A DNA stretch of 64,000 nucleotides from assembly GCA_964036155.1 (NCBI GenBank), contig OZ038423.1, positions 9,315,249 through 9,379,248 of the forward strand, given 5' to 3'. The notes beneath the pieces are model-generated. The model saw only the letters and a list, made by a program, of their open reading frames with translations, was not told the origin of the DNA and searched no databases. Positions 10,591 through 21,243 of this stretch are shown here, in pieces. A program made the position numbers and the translations under genes. Source of the stretch: Diploscapter coronatus (taxonomy: Eukaryota > Nematoda > Chromadorea > Rhabditida > Rhabditidae). Every line of letters begins with the position of its first letter. The stretch's first letter is position 1.

Positions 10591-12495
10591 CTATTACTGG
10601 GATTTAGAAGTGACATTATAATGAAAGAGAGTAAAAAATCAAGTGGGATTTCTAAAATTGTAACGAAAACACGTGGAAATAGAAAATAACCAATAAGTGC
10701 AGAATAATTTCCGAATTTGCAAAGCTTCCTCTCCAAAGCTAAATAGAGAGCGAAAATGACGACTCTTCGAGTAATGAATAGAAAAACGCGAAGCAGCAAA
10801 AAATGTTGTAAAGACTCGTCAAAAATGCGCGTATTTCAAGCGAATATGCAATGAAATAGAACGGAAAAGCTGAAAACGGCAGGAAAATGGGGAATTCCTC
10901 AAAGCGGTTTTTTTTTAAAAGAATTCAAACAAATTTTTCGGGTGATTTAAACCATTTTACAGAATTTTGATAGAAAAATAGTCTAGACGCTTTTTCTTGA
11001 TACTAAATCAAATTTGGCAAGGCTTAAAGATAATTGGAGACAGATTGGGGTAGGATTTTAAAGGCTAAATCGGTAAAAATTCCCAGAACCTCATAAAATA
11101 TGCACTTACGCTAACCCTTGCTGAAAGTTATCAATAAAATGTTATGATCTAGAGTAGATGGAGACGTAAAATCACTTTCCTCGAAAACGATTGTTACAAG
11201 AAAAAAGCCAGACTTTAGAAAAAATTTCCGAATAGTTCTTTTTCCGACTAGCTATAAATTTAACATAGGAGTTGCAAAAATAGAAAAATCTAGTTCACAT
11301 TTGAAAATACAACTCTGGTGCGAGGGTGTAAATGGAGTGGATTTGTGGCTGGAAATGGCAAGAATGATTGACTCGCCTTGCCCCTCCCTTCTTCCTGTTT
11401 TCGTGTTTCTCCAGAGGTTTGAATCGAATCTTTCTAGCTCTTCAATTCTTGCATTCGCGCGCTCTTTGCTGCCTTACTAGCCCTCGATAGGCTTGATTTT
11501 ATGAGGTCAAAAGCATCGCTTTACCTAATAAAGACAAAAGGAAGAGAAGAAAACTATTGAAAAGCCACTTTGAAACCTCTATTTTTCTGCAATCTTTAGG
11601 CTTTTTGAAAATAAAGAATGCAGAAAGTCCACGCCAAAATAGTCGAATGAGGTCTTAAGGGGTCTGGCAAAAATGCCGAAAATCCTCGTCTTTGAAAGAT
11701 TAGAAACGCGGGAAACGAGAAAGTGTAGTTTTCGGATTCTGGAGTAAATGAGACAGTGAAACTTTACTCGGAATTCGTTGATTTTTTTCCTTGGAAGAAA
11801 AAACTAAAAGAATTAAATTTAAAAAGAAAAAATCTGAAAATTATGGCCATTTTTAAGAATAGGAACATTAAAAAATGTAAATTTCTAAAACTAAGATAAC
11901 CAGACATATCAAATTGAACATCAAAAGATCAAAAATGTGCAAAGAAAAAAAACAAACCAAAGAAATAATGGTCCGAACATTTTTCGTCTATTTAACGTTT
12001 CAATGAGGCCATCGTTGAATCGTTAAAATGGCACAAATGAGCGTAGAAAAGACCTTCGAAAGCGGGCCGCAGAAACACAAAGAGTGCAAAAATGAGCAGG
12101 CAGATACGTGTGGGAATTTAGGGGAAGGATAAGGAGAGGATAAAGACAAAGGCCGCAGATCTGGAAAGGAAATCCGGGGAAAGTCGGGAATAAAGAACGA
12201 AGGTTTGAAGGAAAATTGCAACTTGAGATGGCATCTTTTGATTCTTTTGATCTGAAACTTTTATTTAAAGAATCAAATTTTATCGCCATTGTGAAGGGTA
12301 ATGAAGAAATAATGTAAAAGTCTGGATTATTGGATAAAGATAAAAATATCCAACTCTATTTATTTTTGTTTTTCTAAGATTGATCATTTCGGACAAACCC
12401 ATCTCAGCATGCACATGTTTTGGGAATCAAATGATGTCACGCTCGCTTGAGAATCCTATGAAAATCAACTTTCGAATCTTGTCTGATGCAATAAT

Positions 12496-12613
12496 CAGGG
12501 CCGTCCAGAAATTCTGTTTCTGTTCTGTTTTTTTTTGTTTTCTGTCGATTTTTGACCATTTCTGTTTGTTTCTGTTTTCCGAAATTCTAAAAACCCATTT
12601 CTGAACGGCCTTG
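12496..12613. mobile_element. 118-bp hAT-like MITE with perfect 8-bp target duplication
   Basis: CAGGGCCGTCCAGAAATT at the left is inverted at the right as AAACCCATTTCTGAACGGCCTTG. The interior is a run of TCTGTTT repeats. It is flanked by identical GCAATAAT at 12488-12495 and 12614-12621. Confidence 0.8.
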
Positions 12614-13321
12614 GCAATAATTAGTCAATTTTTCAATCTTTCTGATAAATTATCCGTCTAGCTGAATTCTAAAAATTAGCAAAACTTTAGATAGCTGATC
12701 TAAAATCGAAGATTCAAGTTCAACAGTTGAATAGGGATTTAAAAATTATTAAAAAACGATTATTTTATAAAAAAATTTTTTTTTTTAAATAGCAATAAAA
12801 TGAAGGACCAGGCATGAATGCACTTTGTGCAATTTTCTGATCAGATTTTCATTCGTTCCCTTTTTATCTCCCTTCCATCTCCACTCTCTAATTTTTCTTT
12901 TCTATTGTCGTGTTCTTTCGGGTCTTTCTTGGGAACGGCAAAGGCTATCCTGAAATTGGGAATTGGTAACCAAATGCAGTTAGAGAAGAGATGGCAGAAG
13001 TTGATTGAGTCAAATGGAAGACGAGGTATAAAGGGGTTTGGAGAGATTTGAAAAAAGCGGAGAAACAAATAAAGCTAAAATGAGAATGAACGCAAGAATT
13101 TCCTCGAATGTAGGCCTTTTTACAATTTTCGAAATTTTCTATAGAAGATATTGAAGGTGAAACAACGAACGATAAAACGGCAAAAATTGGGACAAATCAC
13201 AAAACTTCAAATAAGCTCAGAAGTTTCCTACTTTAATTTCCAGTACTATTTTCTCTTCTACGAAATAAAAGGATCAAGAAATAGAGAGAAAGGTAGCGAA
13301 TAATGGATGCCAAAGCAATAA

Positions 13322-13534
13322 AAACCCGACCGGAAGACACATTTTGGCGGGTATGCATTTAGTGCTCTAAATCACGACCACATTCGGGTGCAGTACCGAT
13401 CTGCTAAATGTCAGACCGACTTACATCAGAAAGTGGAGGAGAATGAAGGCAAGGACAAAGAATGGCACGACTCACTGACCACGACAACAAAACATGAAGA
13501 CTACGAGTGGACCGTCGTTCCGAATCACAACTAA
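13322..13534. other. Isolated coding-like, GC-richer segment
   Basis: The plus strand is open for 70 codons up to a TAA at 13532-13534 (...KEWHDSLTTTTKHEDYEW...), with no good start or acceptor in front. The minus strand offers a strong donor, GTAAGTCGG, whose exon would end at 13435. Composition stands out from the AT-rich surroundings. I recognise no family. It could be a terminal exon on the plus strand, a 5' exon of the exchanger on the minus strand, or a decayed insertion. Confidence 0.3.
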
Positions 13535-14812
13535 GGCCTATGATGTTTGAAAAGTGGCAGTTATTTGAAAAATATGATTGATATCAGGAAATATAAATAG
13601 AAAAATTTTATTCGACAAAAATTCATCAGGGTTGATTCTAGTTACCCTAGGTGTGTGCAAAATTTTCCTCGATGATTGTTTCCCTTGTGAAACGTTCCAA
13701 AAGACCATGAAAAACTATCTTATGAACCATAAGAAAATTCTGAGATTTAAATTAAATGAGGATTTTTCATTATGATGTGTTAAGGAATGTGCCCAGAAAT
13801 TGGTTGAGGTGATGAGAGGTTTTATTTACGATTACTCATTAAACGAGTTATATTATTTAATTGCGGCGAGAAAACTTACTTAAAAATTAAACAACTGAAA
13901 AAAACGACAAATTCACTATAAAACTAAATCAAAGCTGGCGAATTGTATGCTTTTGCATACCAAATGGGCTTATTCTTTCATCCTTTCACAAGCGGCAACA
14001 AAGCATTGTTTTGCGCTCTCATTTCGGGTCGAATTTTCGAATTTACAACGACAAATAATTTGTTTTCCGCTCGAAAGGATGGCTAAAAACGACGCAACGA
14101 AATTTTGAATTTTGAGCAGAGAATTCTTGAACCGCATGAAAATGCGATAATGATGAAGAGGGACTCTAAAATGAACTTAAACGGGGTGAATTGGGCCCAA
14201 AATATCTGTCATTAGCAATGACTTCATTTAGAAAGTTCAAAATTCGAAGTTAAGTAATGTTTCAAGCAATTTGGAAATGATATGTCATCGTGTCAAGGAA
14301 TGGTCAAAGAATTAATTTTGAAAATTCAAAGACACGGACAAGAGAAAAGGTCGATGATTTATTCAACCACGGAAAAGAAAATAGTCTACTTATGCTCGAG
14401 TTTTTCGTAGAAAATTATTAGATGCCATAGATAGGCCAAAGTAACATCACCACTTTTTATTTTATGCTGCATTTTTCTTAAATTTTGTGACGTAATTTGT
14501 TCTGATCCATATTTTTCTTGATATGGACTATAAACATAGTGTGGCGCATCACTGGTCATAAATTGCAATCGCCATGTGTATCTTCAAAATTGAATTGCTT
14601 CCTTCTTTCTCTTCTCTGTCTTTCAATAGCAGTGACCATTACGAACTGACCACTCGATATCATTTCTCCTCATATCGATTTTATTCTTACACTTTCTTTT
14701 TGATTTTACTATTCTTCTCGTTTAGATTGTGTTGCATTGAAAACTTATTGAGTTCTTGAGGAATTCAAAGTGTTGCAATTTTCTTCGCTTTTAGATCTCA
14801 CTACCCTTCAAA

Positions 14813-16255
14813 ATGCCTCAAGATAAAGTCGCTATAGTTGGAAGGTGAGTTTCGTTTTACTTCTAGTAAGAGAGTCGTAGTTCAAATTCACAAATGGACC
14901 CATTCGGAGCCATAAACTCTCTAGATTTTCTAAACCAGCACATTTCAGCGGTTTGATCGGGTCATGTTGGGCGACCCTCTTCGCATCGGCAGGTTATTCC
15001 GTCACGATGTACGATATTTCCTACGATCAGCTCGAGAAAGCCAAGGCAAATGTGAAGACGAATTTGGAGAAACTGTCGAACGAAGGACTGCTAAGAGGAG
15101 CGATTCCAGCTGACAAGGCATTTTCTGCGGTCAATGTGACAACTTCGCTGAAGGACGCATTAGATGAGGCTGTATATGTCCAGGTGGGTAAAGCTTCGAT
15201 AGCTTCAATTTGATGATAGCAGAAATGTCTGAAAATAATTGTTGAAGTAAGCTATTTTTGTCCAATGTTCAAATTTTCAACTCAGGAGTCGACGTTGGAG
15301 AGCGTCGACCACAAGAAGAAGATCTTCGCCGAAATGGACGCACTCGTCGGAGAGAACACGGTTCTCGGCAGCAGCACATCAACGATTCCGGCATCGCAGT
15401 TCACAGAGAATTTGATTCATCGGTAAAAAATAGAGTTTTTCAAAAAAGGGATTTTGATTCAGAAGAAACTGCCTCGTCGTGCATCCCGTGAATCCTCCAC
15501 TTTACCTGCCTCTGACGGAGATCGTCCCCGCTCCATGGACATCGCAGGAAGCTGTCGAGAAAGTGAGGGACATCATGAAGAGCATCGGACAGGTACTTTA
15601 AGTGATCACGGAAATCATCTCATTCATTCATTCCAGGAGCCAGTTTGCTTGAAGAAAGAAGTCCTCGGCTTCGCAGTCAATCGTCTGCAATTCGCATTGC
15701 TGGCAGAAGCCTGGCGTCTCGTGTCAGATGACGTTTTGTCGCCGAGTGACGTTGATAAGGTATAGATTGAGGGTGTAGATGGAAGGAGATTTTGTGGGCT
15801 GTTTTACTTTTCGGAAGAATGGCGAAGTTACACATACGCATAAGATTATAATTCTCTGTACATCACTCAATTTGAACGACCTCGGCAGACTGGATAATAG
15901 AGGATTGATCAATTCTCTAAATCTAGGTGATGTCTGCCGGTCTCGGTCCTCGATATGCGTTTAAAGGACCGTTCGCGACGATCCACATGAACGCGAATGG
16001 CGTGATGGACTACTGCGATCGTTACATGGCCGGCGTCAAGAGGGTGCTGGCTGATCTGGGACCGATTCCGACCTTCGAAGAGCCTCAGGCCCTCAGGGTA
16101 TGTGAATTAATTCAATAATTTCAAGAACTTAAGCCTCTCAGGAGATCGACACTTCGTTGACCGCTGAAATGCCTCTGGACAAGCTGAACGAGCACAAAGC
16201 GCAACGAGAGAAGAATCTAGCAGCTTTGATGCAGCTCAAGAAATCGGAGCAATAA
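14813..16255 (+). CDS. Lambda-crystallin / L-gulonate 3-dehydrogenase-like (3-hydroxyacyl-CoA dehydrogenase fold)
   Basis: This is an NAD-dependent cytosolic dehydrogenase of the CRYL1 type; in vertebrates CRYL1 oxidises L-gulonate in the uronate cycle. Seven exons give about 320 residues, the usual length. The first two exons join across a phase-2 intron to make the Rossmann loop [11 protein letters not shown], followed by [11 protein letters not shown]. Later exons carry [12 protein letters not shown], the catalytic-type HPVNPP ([16 protein letters not shown]), [20 protein letters not shown] and [13 protein letters not shown], all CRYL1 hallmarks. The start follows a CTTTTAG acceptor (14791-14794) suited to spliced-leader addition. 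Exons are GC-richer and more codon-biased than the convergent HSP70-kelch gene. A poly(A) signal lies at 16325-16330. Substrate is inferred from the family only. Confidence 0.92.
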
Positions 16256-16324
16256 CAAATGGATCAAATTTAATCTTTAGGAATCGCTTTCAAATATTTC
16301 ATTAATGAATTGAAACTACTATGA

Positions 16325-16330
16325 AATAAA
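16325..16330 (+). terminator. Poly(A) signal of the lambda-crystallin-like gene
   Basis: AATAAA lies 70 bases after the stop. The gap between this gene and the convergent kelch stop at 16533 is only 277 bp. Confidence 0.6.
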
Positions 16331-16532
16331 CATTGATTTGGTTGCAGAATTTAAAAAAAAAAATAAATAAATAAGATGTTTTAGAGAATATTTATTTCAA
16401 TTACGATTATCCCTCGCCACTTTTGAATTTCTTCGAGAGTTGTCTATATCATGTGCATTGAAATTAAATTATTATTTCACATTTTATTGAATAAAGTTTC
16501 TATATGAAATCTGAGGTTATTATAATCAAGTT

Positions 16533-19444
16533 TTATTTTATGTCAATTTTTTCGACTCCTCGCCATTTATCTGCTTGTGGATCGTACTCTTCGATTGAAT
16601 TGCAAAAATTTCCATATAAAAATCTATAAAAAGTTGGAAAATATTTCTTAATAAAGATATGCAAAATCTCAGCTCACCCTCCGATTGCATACAATTTTCC
16701 GTTAGCGACAATGAGCGAATGATTCGCTCTTGCATAATTCATATCAGCGATTCGAGAAACTCGATTGTCAACTGGAATTGAGGGGTCGAAGCACAGACAG
16801 GATTTGAATATATTATCGTCATTATCAATACTAAATATATAATGGCACATTATTTATTACATACAAAATTGACGACTTCACTCCTCCATTTATGTAAATT
16901 TTTCCATTTAGCGATGCAACTCCGAAAGAATGACGCTTTTCTGGAATCTCTCCAATGTCAATCCATTTCCGCTCATCGTCTGATAATCGATATATCTTTC
17001 TGTTTCCACGACCATCAATAACTGAATATCCATGATTACAATAATGAATATGCTACAATGTGACCGTATGACATTTGATTGCATGTTATTGTTCGAACAG
17101 AACTAATTGGACGAGGAAAAGCAGGTCCTGTTTGCCATTTTCCGTCTATTAAAACCTGAATAAACTATTTCATGGACTTTCATTCGGTCTTCTTACATCC
17201 ACACGATTCGTCATTCTTTTCATTTCAGGATAGTATCCACCCAAATAATAGAGTTTGTCCTTGTAATAAGTCACAGATGCATATTCACGCCATTCAGGAG
17301 GATCTGGACCTGTAAAATTCTTTGAGTCGATCACTCATGGATTTTCTGACAAGACCTCTTGAAGTTTGTCGAGTATTCAAGTCATATATTTCAAATGACT
17401 TTTCAGATGGGCTAATTCCAAAAATCTGAAATTTGAGAAATGATTCAAAATAACGAACATAGAGAGTTTACTTTATTCTGTGTAGTTGCTACTCCATACG
17501 ACCAATAAAAATGGTTGAATTTTGCAATCTTTTCAATCGAACAATTATGCGAATCAAACAGATAAATTCTTCCTTTTAATATATTTTCATCTCGGTAGAA
17601 TACTAAATGAATGAAGATATTTTAGGGGTTCATGAAATAAACTCCTTACGATAGAATAGAATTTTATTTTCTGTTATTAGTGGCCTATACCACATTGTGC
17701 TAATTAGCCCAATTAGTTTTTTAGTTATCCCTTCCTAAATTAATTTTACAATAAATTTCTCTTTTTCAAAATATTTTTGCTGTTGCCAGACCTCAGCTGC
17801 ATTCGCAGCAATAGCGGCTCCATGAGCAATAGCTTCATCGGGATTTATATCGAATTTTAATTTAGACCTTCCAAATTTATTTTCCAATCCTTGTCGAATA
17901 TCGGGAACTCTAGTAGATCCACCAACTAATATCTAAGTGTTGCTATTTATTATCAATATTTAATAAAATTAAACTCCTACCACATAGTCAAGCTGATCTG
18001 GTGACAATTGTGCCATATTTAGTGCTCTATCAACATATATCATTGTCTTGTCAAACAGATCGTTGCATAATTCTCTGAGCTTTTCCAATGATAACATTAC
18101 ATTTATTGAAACATCATCATTTATGTCTAACTAAATAAAACAAATGTATGCCTTTTCTTAAAAGAAATTCATGTTCTATACGTGAATATTAACTGGATCC
18201 TTTGAGGACGACAAAGATTCTTTCGCATTCTTGCATTCTGTCCTCAATCTTTTGATCAGTCTAGGTTTTTTGTAAATATCATAATTGGGCGATGATTTTT
18301 TGAACTCGTCGATAGCGTATTTCATAATTCGACTATCAAAATCTTGTCCCCCTAAAATCGTCCTTACTCAAATTTCACAATGCTTTGCTACAACCTAAGT
18401 GAGAGTCCCCAGTTATAGCTTTCAACTCATATCCATCTTCCTTTATTTGAGCAACACTTATGTCAAGAGTTCCTAAATACGACTATAATGATTTTTTAGC
18501 TGATTTAATACCTCCTCCAAAATCGAATACCAATATTTTCGATCTTTCCAATTTATACTTCTTTATGTATGCAAGTATAGCGGCAGTCGGTTCTTGTAAC
18601 AAATCCTTCAATTTCAATCCAGCCATTTCGACCGCTCTCTTGGTTGCAGCTATTTGATCGGAGTTGAAAGAAGCTGGTACGGTGACTACAGCTTTTGTCA
18701 CTTTTTGATTTGTGCACCTCTTAAAAATGAGAATAAATTTAGTAGATGATTCGGTAATCAAATTTTACAAGATTATCATAATTTATGGAATTCGTTTCAT
18801 TTTAGTTGGCATGATTGAGCACGTATTTTCACTTTACAGTGCCAAGCAATGTCAAATGATTGGAATGGTGGAAAACAGTGAACTCTGAATTGCAATTCAA
18901 TATTATGATATCTAACTCTTACCTTCACTTGATCCTTCAGATATTTGAGAATTTTCGCCGAAACTTCTTCAGGCAGAATGAACTTCTCATTAGATTTTCC
19001 CTTATTCAAGACATATCCAGCACATCCCTAAACTTACTTGAATAAGTTCGATAAAATTGCATTCTAAGAACATCTCTCGTATCCACATTGAATGGCCACA
19101 ATTGTCGATTATCAGCTATGGGTAAGTCGTTCAAAATAGGCCATCCGATTAGACGTTTTGAATCTAAAAGATATCATTTTCGGGAAAGTCTCACTGAAAA
19201 TCACCATAAAGTATATTGGACAACTCTATATTAGAGTCCAACGCAGGATTCCCTACCAGAATTTCATTATCGCAAAATGCAACCACAGAAGGGATGATGT
19301 ACTTGCCTAAAGAGTAGTCATTTTGTTCTTCAGCTGAAATAACCTCAACAAACCATCATCACTTTGAACGGCTGTTGGTTTACCATCTTCTATGACTGCA
19401 ACACAGGAATATGTAGTTCCCAAGTCGATTCCAATGGAAACCAT
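16533..19444 (-). CDS. HSP70 ATPase domain followed by kelch repeats (probable fusion)
   Basis: The N-terminal part is an HSP70 nucleotide-binding domain with all three family signatures: [12 protein letters not shown] (19444 onward), FDFGGGTLDIS across a 40-nt intron near 18510, and [10 protein letters not shown] near 17920. It stops after [15 protein letters not shown], so the substrate-binding domain and lid are absent. A kelch region then runs to 16533, with motifs [44 protein letters not shown] and [13 protein letters not shown] 57-nt intron (donor GTCTGG after ...ANAAE, acceptor AATTTAG) joins the parts in phase 0. If unspliced, the HSP70 part ends at the TAG at 17737-17735 and kelch could start at 17695. 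Several kelch introns are 43 nt with GTC donors. The exons are unusually AT-rich. The start follows an AATTTAG acceptor. Each domain is certain; the fusion is likely but unproven. Confidence 0.8.
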
Positions 19445-21243
19445 TCAGGCTAAATTGAAAAAAATCATATTTTAAATCTTGGCTGGAACTCAAATACATT
19501 TTATCATATCATTTTTCGCTTTATCACCAAGATAAAGCGTATTTGGGTTTCAGCCCTGTTAAAATCAATAGCACCCACCGTGATTCTCTTCTCGCAAGAC
19601 AAACTGATGAAAACAACAACATGCAGTATCTTTGTTGATACCACAAGATTCTCAGATTCGCAATGATGAGCAATTTTAATATGAAGAAACTTCAAAGTTT
19701 TCAATATTCACAGTTCCTTCATCATTGATTTAGGGTCCGTAGCTTTGTTCACCAAAACCTAATACGTGAAGTTTTCTTTACAAAACATTGAAGAATGATC
19801 CTCTTCCAAAATTGACGGATCAATACATTAATATGACATTAACTTTATAAATATTTCGTTATTATGAACCCTAAACAGAATAAACTTAATGACTATCCTA
19901 TTTCATTTTTTTCTTATCCGACTTTGCCTAACCCCTATCTTATATCGTACCCTATCCTACCCTATGCTTAATCTCAACTTTTTATGCTTATTTCTACTGG
20001 TTACCGAATCCATTTCCATGCAACGTCAATTGACGAAAATCTTCGCTGATTTATTTCTTGGATACTCGGTTAGATTTGTAGGTTCTCATTTTAGCTTGAT
20101 TTATGGTCAGTTAGTTAGTGAATAATGAGATATTCTATTTGAGGTGGATTTTGCATCTCGGTTGCCAGGGATACTGTAAACTGACATTTAGTTTGAAATC
20201 GCTTTGCCATAAAACTAAAAATCTATTCTTCTCGTCTTTGCATTGAAATGCTTTTTCCCTTCAAAAGAAAACGTGATAAAAATTTCGATAATGCCACGTC
20301 AAATAATATGCATTGCATATTCAATCATTTCATCTTCATTTCCATTTCCATACGTCGGCAATTCATGCTAGATTTGACTGTTTATATTTATTTCCACGAT
20401 ATGAATATATTTTCTCGAAATTCAATTTTCTCAATTTCAAATATAAAATACCGCACCGTACACTTTCTTCAAGAACATGCACTTTTGCAAGTGCCAACAT
20501 TATTTTGACACCGACTTTTTCTAGTCAATAACTGTGATAGTGATTCTCAGGCCATAAATTTGGCTTTTTCCAAGTGTCCGATTATTACAGTATCGCCTTT
20601 TTATAGTGGCATTTTTCAGTTCTCTTTACAACTGACCTTGCCCCTTTTTCCTTTCTCAATAACCACTTTCATAACTCCTTTTCACGTCGAAATGCCGTTT
20701 TTCACGATTTTTCACCGACAATTGATTTTTTTCGCTAGTTTTTTTTCAAACTTTTTGAATTTTTAGACTTTTAATTTCGAAAATGTTAAAAATTGATTTT
20801 CCCCCATAACATTTTCAAGCTTTACGAATTTTTCACCGCTTCCAAACTTTCAAAAGTTCCCCCTGCCACTCTTATCGGGCTCTCGCTATCTTTCCACTCT
20901 TTTCGCCTCTCCAACCCCGTTGTGTCTCGTTCTAAATTCAACAATCGATATGTGGTGTGGTCCCGCTCCGTTCCACTATTCTTTCCATTTCCATTTCCAT
21001 TTCCATCCTCTCGCTCTGCACACGAAAAATCACGAATTTTCGCACTTCAATTGTCTTCCTTCAAAAATTCTTAACTTTTTATTTTCAAAAATCTTGGCGA
21101 GAACTTTGAAAACGTTTCGAGACAAATTCCTACGTTTTCCGAGGAATTCTCAAATTTCGCCAATTTTCAGAAAATTCATAGCGAATTGATATTTTTAAAT
21201 TTCTTGAAAACAATCGCTGATTTTTCCAGAAGCTAAATCAGAA
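19445..21243. other. Divergent intergenic region
   Basis: This lies between the HSP70-kelch gene (minus) and the SR gene (plus). It is AT-rich, with long C/T-rich tracts towards the SR gene and a short TTCCAT repeat near 20987-21005. A TTTTTCCAG acceptor at about 21223-21231 precedes the SR start. Short open frames here look accidental. Confidence 0.6.

Larger units (their letters stand above)
4623..14812. other. About 10 kb without a convincing gene
   Basis: This stretch separates the exchanger (minus) from the lambda-crystallin-like gene (plus). From about 6100 to 13900 the plus strand is strongly purine-rich, which in this window is the pattern of introns transcribed from the minus strand, so much of it may be a 5' intron of the exchanger. 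It contains transposon remnants (6624-6924, 7524-7743, 10507-10590, 12496-12613), a perfect hairpin at 10109-10137, a short (AG)n run near 7317-7330 and two candidate exons (8651-8755, 13322-13534). The remaining open frames are low-complexity and look accidental. Confidence 0.6.
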
